DNA of 64,000 nt from Oceaniglobus trochenteri. GTDB lineage: Bacteria > Pseudomonadota > Alphaproteobacteria > Rhodobacterales > Rhodobacteraceae. Shown one piece after another: positions 1 through 8,674 of this stretch. The notes beneath the pieces were generated by a model. It had not been told where the DNA came from and made no database searches. It saw only the letters and a program-made list of their open reading frames with translations. Location: the NCBI RefSeq assembly GCF_020529025.1, contig NZ_JACNMM010000002.1, forward strand, positions 310,001 to 374,000. The letters are read 5' to 3'. Position numbers and translations under genes: made by a program. Every line of letters starts with the position of its first letter. Position 1 is the first letter of the stretch.

Positions 1-513
1 GGCACCATGGAAGTGCTGATGGAAGCCAAGGGCATGTCGATGGACGATTTCACCATCGCCACCGAACTGAAGCCGGCCGAACAGGCCTCGGCCATGTGCG
101 ACAACCAGATCGACGTGATGACCTATACCGTCGGCCACCCCTCGGGCGCCATCCAGGAGGCCACCACATCCTGTGACGCCAACCTCGTCAGCGTCGAAGG
201 CGAAGCGGTGGACAAGCTGATCGCCGACAACCCCTTCTACCGCAAGGCTGTCATTCCGGGCGGCATGTACCGTGGCAACGACGAAGACACCAACACCTTC
301 GGTGTCGGTGCCACCCTGGTGACCAGCGCCGACGTGTCGGAAGACGCCGTCTATACCCTGGTCAGCGCCGTGTTCGAAAACTTCGACGACTTCAAGAAGC
401 TGCACCCGGCCTTCGAGAACCTGAAGCCCGAAGAGATGATCAGCGCCAGCCTCTCGGCTCCGCTGCATCCCGGTGCCGAGAAGTACTACAAGGAAAAAGG
501 CTGGATCGAGTGA
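1..513 (+). CDS. TAXI-family TRAP transporter solute-binding protein (3' part)
   Basis: The reading frame is open from the window edge, so the N-terminus with the signal peptide lies outside. The visible 170 residues match the C-terminal lobe of TAXI-type TRAP binding proteins, with the phrases MCDNQIDVMTYTVGHPSG and LHPGAEKYYKEKGWIE near the end. Such proteins bind an organic substrate in the periplasm and hand it to the TRAP permease. The next gene is a fused TRAP permease of the same subclass, which supports the assignment. The substrate cannot be read from the sequence. Confidence 0.9.
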   Translation, partial: GTMEVLMEAKGMSMDDFTIATELKPAEQASAMCDNQIDVMTYTVGHPSGAIQEATTSCDANLVSVEGEAVDKLIADNPFYRKAVIPGGMYRGNDEDTNTFGVGATLVTSADVSEDAVYTLVSAVFENFDDFKKLHPAFENLKPEEMISASLSAPLHPGAEKYYKEKGWIE

Positions 514-530
514 TCCGCACCTGACCAAAG

Positions 531-555
531 GGGGAAGGCGGCCACCGCCTTCCCC
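531..555 (+). other. Intergenic hairpin between TRAP binding protein and permease
   Basis: A perfect 11-bp inverted repeat, GGGGAAGGCGG and its complement, is separated by only 3 bases. No run of T follows, so it does not read as a classical terminator. It lies between the binding-protein stop and the permease start. Similar hairpins in transporter operons protect the upstream message or reduce read-through, giving more binding protein than permease. The structure is visible; the role is inferred. Confidence 0.6.
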
Positions 556-614
556 ACCCTAGGCCTGACAGAACAATAACGGCGCGCAACGACGCACCGA
601 CAGGGGGACACGAC

Positions 615-3218
615 ATGAGAGACCAATCCAGCACCGGACGTGCGCTGAGCGAGGAAGAACTCCAGGAACTGGTGTCGTCCTCGGATGCGGGCGCCCGCAA
701 TCCCGTCGGCCCCGTCGGCACCTTCCTTGCCATCGTCGCGATCATCTGGTCGGTGTTCCAGGTCATCCTTGCTTCGCCGCTGGCCTATGTTCTGCTGCCC
801 GGCTCGATCATCAACAACTCGCGTCAGGTGCACCTGGCCTTCGCGATCTTCCTGGCCTTCATGGCCTATCCGGCGCTGAAATCCAGCCCCCGCCATTACA
901 TCCCGATCCAGGACTGGATCATGGGCCTCGCCGGGGCCTTCATCGCGATGTACGGCTATGTCTTCTATGAAAAGGTTACCGCGTCCGGCGGCCTGGCCGA
1001 TGACGTGGACAAATGGTTTGCCCTTGCCGGCCTTGTCCTGCTGTTTGAAGGCGCGCGCCGCGCCCTTGGCCCGGCCATGGCGATCATCGCCACGATCTTC
1101 CTGCTTTACGTCTTCTACGGCTCGTCCCCCGTTGTGCCAGATGTCATCCGCTGGGGTGGCGCAAGCCTGAAGAAGGCGATGAGCCACATGTGGATCACCT
1201 CGGAAGGGGTGTTCGGCATCGCGCTTGGCGTTTCCACCAAGTTCGTCTTCCTCTTCGTGCTTTTCGGCTCGCTTCTGGATAAGGCCGGGGCGGGCAACTA
1301 TTTCATCAAGATGGCCTTCGGCGCCCTCGGCCACCTCAAGGGCGGGCCGGCCAAGGCGGCGGTTGTCGGTTCGGCCGCCACCGGCCTGATCTCGGGGTCG
1401 TCCATCGCCAACGTCGTGACCACCGGCACCTTCACCATCCCGCTGATGAAGAGGGTCGGCTTCACCTCGGAACAGGCGGGCGCGGTCGAGGTGGCCAGTT
1501 CCGTGAACGGCCAGATCATGCCCCCCGTCATGGGCGCAGCCGCCTTCCTGATGGTGGAATATGTCGGCATCTCGTATGTCGAGGTCATCACCCACGCCTT
1601 CCTGCCCGCGACCATCTCGTACATCGCTCTGGTCTATATCGTTCACCTGGAAGCGGTGAAGCGCAACATGCCTGTGCTGGGCAACCGCGTCGTTTCCATG
1701 GGGCGCACCATCGGCGGCATGGCGGCCTTCTTCGTCGGTTTCGCGCTGCTGTGCTATGGGGTGCAATACCCGGTCAAGGCGATCACGGCGGCCCTGCCCA
1801 ACTCGGGGCTGATCCTGTCGATTCTGGTCTGCGCGGCCTATGTCGGGCTGCTCTGGTTCGCCTCGAAGGTGCCCGACCTTGAACCTGACGATCCCAACGC
1901 CGAAGACCTTGAACTGCCCGTGGTGGGCGAGATCTACAAGGCCGGGCTTTACTACCTCCTGCCCATCGTCGTGCTGGTCTATTTCCTGATGATCGAGCAG
2001 AAGTCGCCCGGCCTCTCGGCGTTCTGGGCCACTACCCTGCTGTTCGTGATCCTGCTGACCCAGAAACCCTTGAAGGCAATCTTCCGCGGCGAAAACGGAA
2101 CGGTCGAGCGGTTCAAGGACGGTATCGTCGATCTGCTTCAGGGTCTGATCGACGGCGCGCGCAACATGATCGGCATCGGCCTGGCCACGGCCACCGCCGG
2201 CGTGATCGTGGGCACCGTCACCCTGACCGGCGTGGGCCAGGTGATGGCCGACCTGGTCGAGTTCCTGTCGGGCGGCAACCTGATCCTGATGCTGGTGATG
2301 GTGGGGCTTCTGTCGCTGGTGCTGGGGATGGGCCTGCCCACCACGGCCAACTATATCGTCGTGTCCTCGCTGATGGCGGGGGTTGTCGTGGAACTCGGCG
2401 CGCAAAGCGGGCTGATCGTGCCGCTGATCGCGGTGCACCTTTTCGTCTTCTACTTCGGCATCATGGCCGACGTGACACCACCCGTGGGGCTGGCCAGTTT
2501 CGCCGCCGCCGCCGTGTCGGGGGGCGATGCCATCAAGACCGGTTTCGTGGCGTTCTTCTACAGCCTGCGCACCGTCGCCCTGCCCTTCGTGTTCATCTTC
2601 AACACCGACCTGTTGCTGATCGACGTGACATGGGTGCAGGGGATCATGGTGTTCATAACGGCCACCATCGGCATCCTGGTCTTCACCGCCGGGACCATGG
2701 GCTATTTCGTGGCCCGCAGCCGGATCTATGAAAGCCTCGTGCTGATCCTTGTTGCCTTCACCCTGTTCCGCCCGGGCTATTTCATGGACAAGATCCAGCC
2801 GCCCTTCCGCACCATCGCACCAACCGACCTGGTTCAGGCGGTGGACGAGGCCAAGCCGGGCAGCGAGCTGCGCGTCGTGGTCAGCGGCCCCGATTTCATC
2901 TCGGGCCAGCCCAAGGATACGACCCTTGTCCTGCCCATCGGGGATGAGCCTGCGGGCGAACGGATGGATGCCCTGGGCCTGATGACGCTGGTGGAAGGCG
3001 ATACCCTTGTCCTGGAAGAACCGATGTTCGGCACCCCCTATTCGGAAACGATGCAGGGCTACGATTTCTACGGCGACGAGATGGTGACGGTGACCGCCGT
3101 CAAGGCCCCGGCCAACCAGTTGCCCAAGGAATTGCTGTTCATCCCGGCGCTGCTGCTGCTGATCGGGGTCTACATGCTTCAGCGGGGCCGCGCCCCCAAG
3201 GAAGGAGTACCGGCATGA
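615..3218 (+). CDS. TRAP transporter fused permease (DctQ-DctM type, TAXI) with C-terminal DUF3394
   Basis: This 867-residue inner-membrane protein has the small four-helix subunit fused to the large DctM-like subunit of TRAP transporters. The DctM signature area includes GLISGSSIANVVTTGTF and GMGLPTTANYIVVSSLMAG. After the last transport helices, a soluble stretch from about residue 735 to 845 matches DUF3394, which is common in TAXI permeases, and a final helix closes the protein. The ATG at 615 follows a GGGGGA ribosome site. It would use the ion gradient to import the substrate delivered by the upstream binding protein. The stop overlaps the next start by 4 bases. Confidence 0.93.
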   Translation: MRDQSSTGRALSEEELQELVSSSDAGARNPVGPVGTFLAIVAIIWSVFQVILASPLAYVLLPGSIINNSRQVHLAFAIFLAFMAYPALKSSPRHYIPIQDWIMGLAGAFIAMYGYVFYEKVTASGGLADDVDKWFALAGLVLLFEGARRALGPAMAIIATIFLLYVFYGSSPVVPDVIRWGGASLKKAMSHMWITSEGVFGIALGVSTKFVFLFVLFGSLLDKAGAGNYFIKMAFGALGHLKGGPAKAAVVGSAATGLISGSSIANVVTTGTFTIPLMKRVGFTSEQAGAVEVASSVNGQIMPPVMGAAAFLMVEYVGISYVEVITHAFLPATISYIALVYIVHLEAVKRNMPVLGNRVVSMGRTIGGMAAFFVGFALLCYGVQYPVKAITAALPNSGLILSILVCAAYVGLLWFASKVPDLEPDDPNAEDLELPVVGEIYKAGLYYLLPIVVLVYFLMIEQKSPGLSAFWATTLLFVILLTQKPLKAIFRGENGTVERFKDGIVDLLQGLIDGARNMIGIGLATATAGVIVGTVTLTGVGQVMADLVEFLSGGNLILMLVMVGLLSLVLGMGLPTTANYIVVSSLMAGVVVELGAQSGLIVPLIAVHLFVFYFGIMADVTPPVGLASFAAAAVSGGDAIKTGFVAFFYSLRTVALPFVFIFNTDLLLIDVTWVQGIMVFITATIGILVFTAGTMGYFVARSRIYESLVLILVAFTLFRPGYFMDKIQPPFRTIAPTDLVQAVDEAKPGSELRVVVSGPDFISGQPKDTTLVLPIGDEPAGERMDALGLMTLVEGDTLVLEEPMFGTPYSETMQGYDFYGDEMVTVTAVKAPANQLPKELLFIPALLLLIGVYMLQRGRAPKEGVPA

Positions 3219-3679
3219 CCCGTTCTGTCCTCTGCGCCGTCGACATTTCGAACCCGGGCCAGGACGATCACGTCCTGAAGATGGCGCACCGCCTGGCCGA
3301 TCTTGACGGTGCCCAGCTTGACGTGATCACCGTCCTGCCCGATTTCGGCAAGAGCGTGGTCGGCGGGTTCTTCGAAAAGGGCCACCACGACAAGGCGGTC
3401 GAGGCCGCCCGCGCCGCCATGAACAAGCAGATCACCGCCTGCCTCGGCGCCGACATCAACACCGCCGTGCGCCATGTCGTGGCCACCGGCAGCGCCTATG
3501 AAGAGGTGTTGAAACTGGCCAAGGAAAGCGATTGCGGCCTGATCGTGATCGGGGCCCACAAGCCCGGCATCGCCGATTTCTTCCTGGGGCCGAACGCGGC
3601 ACGCATCGTGCGCCACAGCACCTGCAACGTCTTCGTCGTACGCGCCCGCAACAGCCCCTTTGGCCCCGCGACCGACTGA
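3215..3679 (+). CDS. Universal stress protein (UspA family)
   Basis: The 154-residue product is a single Usp domain. It starts MTRSVLCAVDISNPG and ends with the ATP-binding type G-2x-G-9x-G region (VIGAHKPGIADFFLGPNAARI followed by HSTCNVFVVR). The start overlaps the TRAP permease stop by four bases, so the two are translationally coupled. Usp genes at the end of TRAP operons are known in proteobacteria, where the protein binds the transporter or senses nucleotide (TeaD with TeaABC). A regulatory role for this transporter is therefore likely, but not shown here. Confidence 0.9.
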   Translation: MTRSVLCAVDISNPGQDDHVLKMAHRLADLDGAQLDVITVLPDFGKSVVGGFFEKGHHDKAVEAARAAMNKQITACLGADINTAVRHVVATGSAYEEVLKLAKESDCGLIVIGAHKPGIADFFLGPNAARIVRHSTCNVFVVRARNSPFGPATD

Positions 3680-3705
3680 CGCTCGGGTTTAGTTTGCTAA
3701 CGCAC

Positions 3706-3755
3706 TGCACCCTGCCCGCAGGGCGGACAGGGTTCGGTGCATCACAAATTGTTTT
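3706..3755 (+). terminator. Possible terminator of the TRAP/Usp operon
   Basis: TGCAC at 3706 can pair with GTGCA at 3737, with a second inner pairing of CCTG and CAGG. A run of five T follows at 3751. The stem is interrupted, so this is a weak call. Its position between the Usp stop and a convergent small gene is what a terminator would need. Confidence 0.35.
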
Positions 3756-3765
3756 TCAGGTCGCT

Positions 3766-3987
3766 TCAGTTGGAAGTGGCCGGGGTGCCGCTTTCGGTGC
3801 CTTCCACTGCGCCGGTCCGTCCATCGATCTGAACGTCCGCGCCCTCGGGCTCGTTTCCGTTCATCACGATCCAGCCAACCCAGATCAGAAGCAGGATGAC
3901 GGCAAAACCCACGACCCCGCCCATGCCGAACAGGGAGGGACGATGGCGCTTCTTCTGCTTTTCAAGATCGGTTTCGGGTGCTGACAT
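3766..3987 (-). CDS. Small single-pass membrane protein, unknown function
   Basis: The 73-residue product begins MSAPETDLEKQKKRHRPS. The basic N-terminal segment precedes one membrane helix at about residues 20-40 (GGVVGFAVILLLIWVGWIVM), and an acidic tail follows, probably in the periplasm. The start at 3987 was chosen because AGGAGA lies just upstream; a longer in-frame extension has no ribosome site. It is convergent with the Usp gene and divergent from pepN. I do not recognise a named family. Confidence 0.65.
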   Translation of the reverse strand: MSAPETDLEKQKKRHRPSLFGMGGVVGFAVILLLIWVGWIVMNGNEPEGADVQIDGRTGAVEGTESGTPATSN

Positions 3988-4093
3988 TGGTGTCTCCTGG
4001 CTATCGCTTTGTGGCGGCCATTGAAGCCGCCCTTGTGACTCCCTAACGTGCAGGACAGCAAAAAGTTCAATGCCGCTTCCCGAAAGGCCCCCC

Positions 4094-6646
4094 ATGAAAG
4101 ACGCCGCGCCCCAGGCTGTGCACCTGTCCGACTACCGCCCGTTCAGTCACCTGATCGACGACGTGCACCTGACATTCCGCCTGTCGCCCGGCGCGACGCG
4201 GGTCGTTTCGCGCATCGCGTTCCGCCCCAATCCGGCCGCCGAACCGGGCCAGGCCCTGCGGCTGGACGGTGAAAACCTGCACCTGGTGTCGGCCGCCATC
4301 GACGGGGCGCCCGTTTCCCCCGAGGTGAATGAAACCGGCCTTGTCTGCGCGGTGCCCGAAGGCCCCTTCCTGTGGGAGTCCGAGGTCGAGATCGCGCCCG
4401 AAAGCAATACCGCGCTTGAAGGGCTTTACATGTCGGGCGGCATATATTGCACCCAATGCGAGGCCGAGGGTTTCCGCAAGATCACTTTCTATCCCGACCG
4501 CCCCGACGTGATGGCCCCCTTCACCGTGCGCATCGAGGGTGATCAGCCGGTGCTGCTGTCCAACGGCAACCCCGGCACGAAGGGCGACGGTTTTGCCGAG
4601 TGGCACGATCCCTGGCCCAAGCCCGCCTATCTTTTCGCGCTAGTGGCCGGTGACCTGGTGGCGAAATCGGGCCGTTTCACCACGATGAACGGCGATGCGG
4701 TGGACCTGAACATCTGGGTGCGCCCGGGGGACGAGGGCAAATGCGACTATGCCCTGGATGCGCTTGAGCGGTCGATGAAATGGGATGAAGAGGTCTATGG
4801 CCGCGCCTATGACCTGTCGGTGTTCAACATCGTCGCGGTCGATGATTTCAACATGGGCGCGATGGAGAACAAGGGGCTGAACATCTTCAATTCCAAATAC
4901 GTTCTGGCCAGCCCCGAAACCGCCACCGACCGCGATTACGAGCTGATCGAGGGCATCATCGCCCATGAGTATTTCCACAACTGGACCGGCAACCGCATCA
5001 CCTGCCGCGACTGGTTCCAGCTGTGCCTCAAGGAGGGTCTGACCGTCTTCCGCGATCAGCAGTTTTCCGGCGACATGCGCAGCGCTCCGGTGAAACGGAT
5101 CGAATCGGTGCTGCAACTGCGCGCGCGTCAATTCCGCGAAGACAACGGCCCCCTCGCCCATCCGGTGCGCCCCGAAAGCTATATCGAAATCAACAATTTC
5201 TACACCGCCACCGTCTATGAAAAGGGCGCCGAGCTGATCGGGATGCTCAAGCGGCTGGTGGGGGATGAAGCGTACGACAAGGCGCTGGACCTCTATTTTC
5301 AGCGCCACGACGGGCAGGCCTGCACCATCGAGGATTGGCTGAAGGTGTTCGAGGATGCCACGGGGCGCGATCTGGCCCAGTTCAAACGCTGGTATCAGCA
5401 ACCCGGCACCCCCCGCCTTCGTGTCGACGAATCCTTCGATGGCCAGCGGCTGACCGTCACCCTGCGCCAGCACACGCCCCCCACCCCGGGACAGGCCGAC
5501 AAGCAACCCCAGGTCATCCCCGTTGCCTATGGCCTCTTGCACCCGGATGGCCATGAACTGGCCGGCACCCGGATGCTGGTCATGGACAAGGCCGAATGCA
5601 CCCTGACCTTCGACAGCGACGGCGCGCGCCCGGTGCTGTCGCTGTTGCGCGGGTTCTCGGCCCCCGTCATCGTCGAACGTGACCTGAGCGCCGAGCAGCG
5701 CGCCTTCCTGCTGGCCCATGACACCGACCCCTTCAACAAGTGGGAGGCGGGGCGCGCCCTGGCCAAGGACGTTCTGGTGGCGATGATCACCGAGGGTGCC
5801 GGCCCCGGCCCCGAATATCTTTCGGCGCTGGAACAGGTGATCCGCGACGATGCGCTTGACCCGGCCTTCCGTGCGCTGGCCATGGCCCTGCCCTCCGAGG
5901 ACGATCTGGCGCAGACCCTGTTTGACAGCGGGCTGACCCCCGACCCCGACGCCATCCATGCCGCGCGCCGCCGGCTGACCGATGCCATCGCCAAGGCCCA
6001 TGGCGATACCCTTGCCGCCCTCTATGACGCCATGGCCGTGCCCGGCCCCTATACACCCGAAGCCGGGGCCGCCGGCAAAAGGGCGCTGCGCCTTTCCGCG
6101 CTGGGGTTCCTGTCACGCCTGGATGGCGGAGAGCGCGCCGCGCGCCAGTTCGCCACCGCCGACAACATGACCGAACAGCTGGGCGCGCTGTCGGTCCTGC
6201 TGGCCAACGCCCAGGGGCAGGACGAGGTGGCGGCCTTCTATCGCCAGTGGCACCAGGACCGGCTGGTCATGGACAAGTGGTTCATGCTGCAGGCGATGCA
6301 GGCCAGCCCGCAAAAGGCCGCCGAGATCACCGGCGCGCTGACCCGCCACGATGATTTCGACTGGAAGAACCCAAACCGCTTCCGGTCGCTGATCGGCGGG
6401 CTGGCGGCCAACCATGCCGGCCTGCACCATGCCAGCGGCGCAGGTTACGATCTGGTGGCGGACTGGCTGATCCGGCTTGACCCGCTGAACCCCCAGACCA
6501 CGGCGCGGATGACGACGATCTTTGAAACCTGGCGGCGCTATGATGCCGACCGCCAGGCGCTGATGCGCGGCGCGCTGGAACGCATCGCCGCCACCCCCGG
6601 CCTGTCGCGCGACAGCACCGAAATGGTGGGCCGTATCCTGGGCTGA
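4094..6646 (+). CDS. pepN: Aminopeptidase N (M1 family zinc peptidase)
   Basis: This 850-residue cytosolic enzyme removes N-terminal amino acids from peptides. The M1 hallmarks are present: the substrate-binding GAMEN motif (MGAMENKGLN), then the zinc site HEYFH with H291, E292 and H295, and the third ligand E314 eighteen residues on. The long helical C-terminal region and the phrase PLAHPVRPESYIEINNFYT are typical of the bacterial PepN/alanyl aminopeptidase subgroup. The ATG at 4094 gives the usual start (MKDAAPQ); an ATG at 4070, eight codons earlier, is possible but has no better ribosome site. The next gene begins 4 bases after the stop. Confidence 0.95.
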   Translation: MKDAAPQAVHLSDYRPFSHLIDDVHLTFRLSPGATRVVSRIAFRPNPAAEPGQALRLDGENLHLVSAAIDGAPVSPEVNETGLVCAVPEGPFLWESEVEIAPESNTALEGLYMSGGIYCTQCEAEGFRKITFYPDRPDVMAPFTVRIEGDQPVLLSNGNPGTKGDGFAEWHDPWPKPAYLFALVAGDLVAKSGRFTTMNGDAVDLNIWVRPGDEGKCDYALDALERSMKWDEEVYGRAYDLSVFNIVAVDDFNMGAMENKGLNIFNSKYVLASPETATDRDYELIEGIIAHEYFHNWTGNRITCRDWFQLCLKEGLTVFRDQQFSGDMRSAPVKRIESVLQLRARQFREDNGPLAHPVRPESYIEINNFYTATVYEKGAELIGMLKRLVGDEAYDKALDLYFQRHDGQACTIEDWLKVFEDATGRDLAQFKRWYQQPGTPRLRVDESFDGQRLTVTLRQHTPPTPGQADKQPQVIPVAYGLLHPDGHELAGTRMLVMDKAECTLTFDSDGARPVLSLLRGFSAPVIVERDLSAEQRAFLLAHDTDPFNKWEAGRALAKDVLVAMITEGAGPGPEYLSALEQVIRDDALDPAFRALAMALPSEDDLAQTLFDSGLTPDPDAIHAARRRLTDAIAKAHGDTLAALYDAMAVPGPYTPEAGAAGKRALRLSALGFLSRLDGGERAARQFATADNMTEQLGALSVLLANAQGQDEVAAFYRQWHQDRLVMDKWFMLQAMQASPQKAAEITGALTRHDDFDWKNPNRFRSLIGGLAANHAGLHHASGAGYDLVADWLIRLDPLNPQTTARMTTIFETWRRYDADRQALMRGALERIAATPGLSRDSTEMVGRILG

Positions 6647-6649
6647 CGG

Positions 6650-7075
6650 GTGACGCCGCTTCTCTTCCGGCGCAGCGCCCGCGCGCCCCTGACGCTGGCG
6701 CTGGCCGGGGCAATCGTTCTTGGCGCGGTCGTGCTGTGGCTGGTGCTTGACGCGGCCTGGTGGATCGTTCTGCCCATGGCGCTGATCGCCCTGCCCGCCC
6801 TGATCGAGGCGGCACGCGGGCGCATCGCCCGGCTTGACCTAGACGAAACGCGGCTGACCTGGGCCAGCGGGGCGCGCCGGGGCGACGTGGCGCTGAACCG
6901 GATCGCCCAGGCCCGGTTCCGCACCACTTTCGATCTGTCGCAACGCCTGATCCTGCGGCTTGACGACGGGCGGCGCCAGAACGTGCCGCCCGAATGCCTG
7001 CCGCCCGGGCGCCGCCTGGAACAGGCCCTTGCGGCACGCGGCGTGCCCACACACCGCACGATCCTGAGGGACTGA
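6650..7075 (+). CDS. Small membrane protein with PH-like cytoplasmic domain
   Basis: The 141-residue product starts at a GTG three bases after the pepN stop and is probably co-transcribed with pepN. Two hydrophobic helices lie near the N-terminus (TLALAGAIVLGAVVLWLVL and WWIVLPMALIALPALI). The rest is a beta-rich soluble domain with a pleckstrin-like pattern (LDLDETRLTWASGARRGDVA). A protein of similar layout is encoded at 33199-33675. The function is unknown; bacterial PH-like membrane proteins are usually poorly characterised. Confidence 0.65.
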   Translation: MTPLLFRRSARAPLTLALAGAIVLGAVVLWLVLDAAWWIVLPMALIALPALIEAARGRIARLDLDETRLTWASGARRGDVALNRIAQARFRTTFDLSQRLILRLDDGRRQNVPPECLPPGRRLEQALAARGVPTHRTILRD

Positions 7076-7174
7076 CACCAAAACACACGCCCCGATGGAA
7101 CGCATCGCCCGCGACACCCGTTTCCCTGTCAACGGCGCCCAAGGCGGCGCCTCATGAACGACAGGAGAATGACC

Positions 7175-7738
7175 ATGACCGATATCGCGAAAAGCAAGAT
7201 CCTGATCCTTTCGACCAACGGCTTCGAACAGTCGGAACTGGAAGTTCCGCGCGACAAGCTGCGCGCGGCGGGGGCTACGGTGCATGTGGCCACGCCCGAC
7301 GGCAAGGCGATCAAGGGATGGGACGGCGGCGACTGGGGCCGCGAGGCCGATGCCGACCTGAAAATCGCTGACGCGAGAATCGCGGATTACGACGCGGTCG
7401 TCCTGCCGGGCGGCCAGATCAACCCCGACATCCTGCGGACCGACAAGGACGCGGTGGCCCACGTGAAAGAGGCGGTCCGCAGCGGCAAGATCGTCGCGGC
7501 CATCTGCCACGGGCCCTGGATGCTGATCGAGGCGGACGTGGTGGAGGGGCGCGAGATGACGGCCTATCCGTCGATCCGCACCGACCTGCGCAACGCGGGG
7601 GCCAAGGTGGTGGACAAGCAGGTTGCCATCGACAACGGCATCATCACCAGCCGCAACCCCGATGATCTTGAGGCCTTCGTGGCCAAGATCATCGAAGAGG
7701 TGAAAGAGGGCAAGCACCCCCGCCCCGCCGCCGCCTGA
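7175..7738 (+). CDS. DJ-1/PfpI family protein (class I glutamine amidotransferase-like)
   Basis: The 187-residue product has the PfpI fold. The nucleophile elbow is AAICHGPWMLIEA, with the conserved Cys followed by His, and the acidic residue is in the FEQSELEVPRDKL segment near the N-terminus. Family members act as deglycases, proteases or chaperones in stress defence, so the exact activity is open. The ATG at 7175 was chosen because AGGAG lies seven bases before it; two earlier ATGs are too close to, or upstream of, that site. A clear terminator follows the gene. Confidence 0.88.
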   Translation: MTDIAKSKILILSTNGFEQSELEVPRDKLRAAGATVHVATPDGKAIKGWDGGDWGREADADLKIADARIADYDAVVLPGGQINPDILRTDKDAVAHVKEAVRSGKIVAAICHGPWMLIEADVVEGREMTAYPSIRTDLRNAGAKVVDKQVAIDNGIITSRNPDDLEAFVAKIIEEVKEGKHPRPAAA

Positions 7739-7759
7739 AACGGATGACACGAAAACAAG

Positions 7760-7789
7760 CGCCGCCGGTCATCGCGACCGGCGGCGTTT
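7760..7789 (+). terminator. Rho-independent terminator after the PfpI-family gene
   Basis: An 11-bp perfect stem, CGCCGCCGGTC with GACCGGCGGCG, encloses a five-base loop and is followed by TTT. It sits 22 bases after the stop codon. Confidence 0.75.
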
Positions 7790-7837
7790 CTGCGCCCTGT
7801 CCCAACCGTCGGGCGGCGCACCGTGCCTTGAGTGAGG

Positions 7838-7875
7838 GAGCCTCCGGCGGGAGTATTTTCGGCAAGAAAGAGAAG
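7838..7875 (+). repeat. Dispersed intergenic repeat, copy 1
   Basis: The core GAGTATTTTCGGCAAGAAAG is preceded by the GC-rich arm CCTCCGGCGG. The same element recurs eight more times in the window, always between genes. This copy lies between two convergent genes. Confidence 0.8.
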
Positions 7876-7880
7876 GGCGA

Positions 7881-8630
7881 TCAGCGCTCGTTGCTGGCCA
7901 GTTGCCGCGCGCGCGGGCGTAGGGCCGGGTCGTCCAGCGGGGCGGTCAGTTGCGGCGGGCGCGGCATGGGGCGCGGGCTGGTGGTGCGCTGGCAATAATC
8001 CTGTCCGCGCAGCCAGTTGGCCATTTCCTGACGCTTGCGGTCCGACCGCATGGGGCCCCAGTCGGCGGAAACGCCGCTCCAACGCGGGGCGCGGCTGTGG
8101 ATCACGCCGTCGCGCGGCACGGTCACGGCCATGATGCGGATCGCGCAGGCAAGATTGGCCGTGCCGGTCAGCAGCGCATTGCCCGAGCGCGCCTTGCAGC
8201 CATAGCCGCGCGCCGTCGAGGGCAGGATCTGCAACAGCCCGTACCAGCGCCCGCCGCCCCCCACGGCGCGGGGTTTCCAGGTGCTTTCATACTTGGCCAG
8301 GGCCGACAGGAACCCCACCCAGAAGGCCCGCCGCACCGGCGCAGGCGCACCGGCATAGCCGGGGCACCATTGGGCAATGTCCTTGGGGACCGATTTCACC
8401 AGCGGCGCGCCATGGGCCTTCAGCGCGCTCAGCGCCGCGCGGGTCCAGACCTCGCTTTCGCCGCGATGGTCCCAGCGGGTGTCGGGAATGACCTCGGGGG
8501 TGAAGGCCGGGCGCGGCTTGGGGCGCGGGCTTTCATCGGGGGCCGCCACGGCGGCCCCGGCGATGGCGAACATCGACAGGGCGGCGATCCGGGCGAACCG
8601 GGAAAGATATGTCAGGGTGCGGCAGCACAT
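7881..8630 (-). CDS. Exported transglycosylase SLT-domain protein
   Basis: The 249-residue protein has an N-terminal hydrophobic signal (RIAALSMFAIAGAAVAA) and then a lysozyme-like SLT fold. The segment ALAKYESTWKPRAVGGGG holds the probable catalytic Glu, and YGLLQILPSTARGYGC is the following substrate-cleft motif. It would cleave peptidoglycan in the periplasm. The C-terminus is Pro/Arg-rich. The start at 8630 gives a normal signal peptide; a longer in-frame start at 8690 would overlap the upstream gene by 16 bases. The upstream neighbour on the same strand is a paralogue, so the two arose by tandem duplication. Confidence 0.8.
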   Translation of the reverse strand: MCCRTLTYLSRFARIAALSMFAIAGAAVAAPDESPRPKPRPAFTPEVIPDTRWDHRGESEVWTRAALSALKAHGAPLVKSVPKDIAQWCPGYAGAPAPVRRAFWVGFLSALAKYESTWKPRAVGGGGRWYGLLQILPSTARGYGCKARSGNALLTGTANLACAIRIMAVTVPRDGVIHSRAPRWSGVSADWGPMRSDRKRQEMANWLRGQDYCQRTTSPRPMPRPPQLTAPLDDPALRPRARQLASNER

Positions 8631-8674
8631 CGCGGCAAGATGCCAAGAGCGGCGCCGCCTGGCAAGAGCGCCCT

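Noticed and set aside
486-2438. Long open frame on the reverse strand inside the TRAP permease gene
   Set aside because: Its product is rich in His, Gln, Gly and Arg, as expected for antisense reading of a GC-rich gene; the forward frame is a clear TRAP permease.
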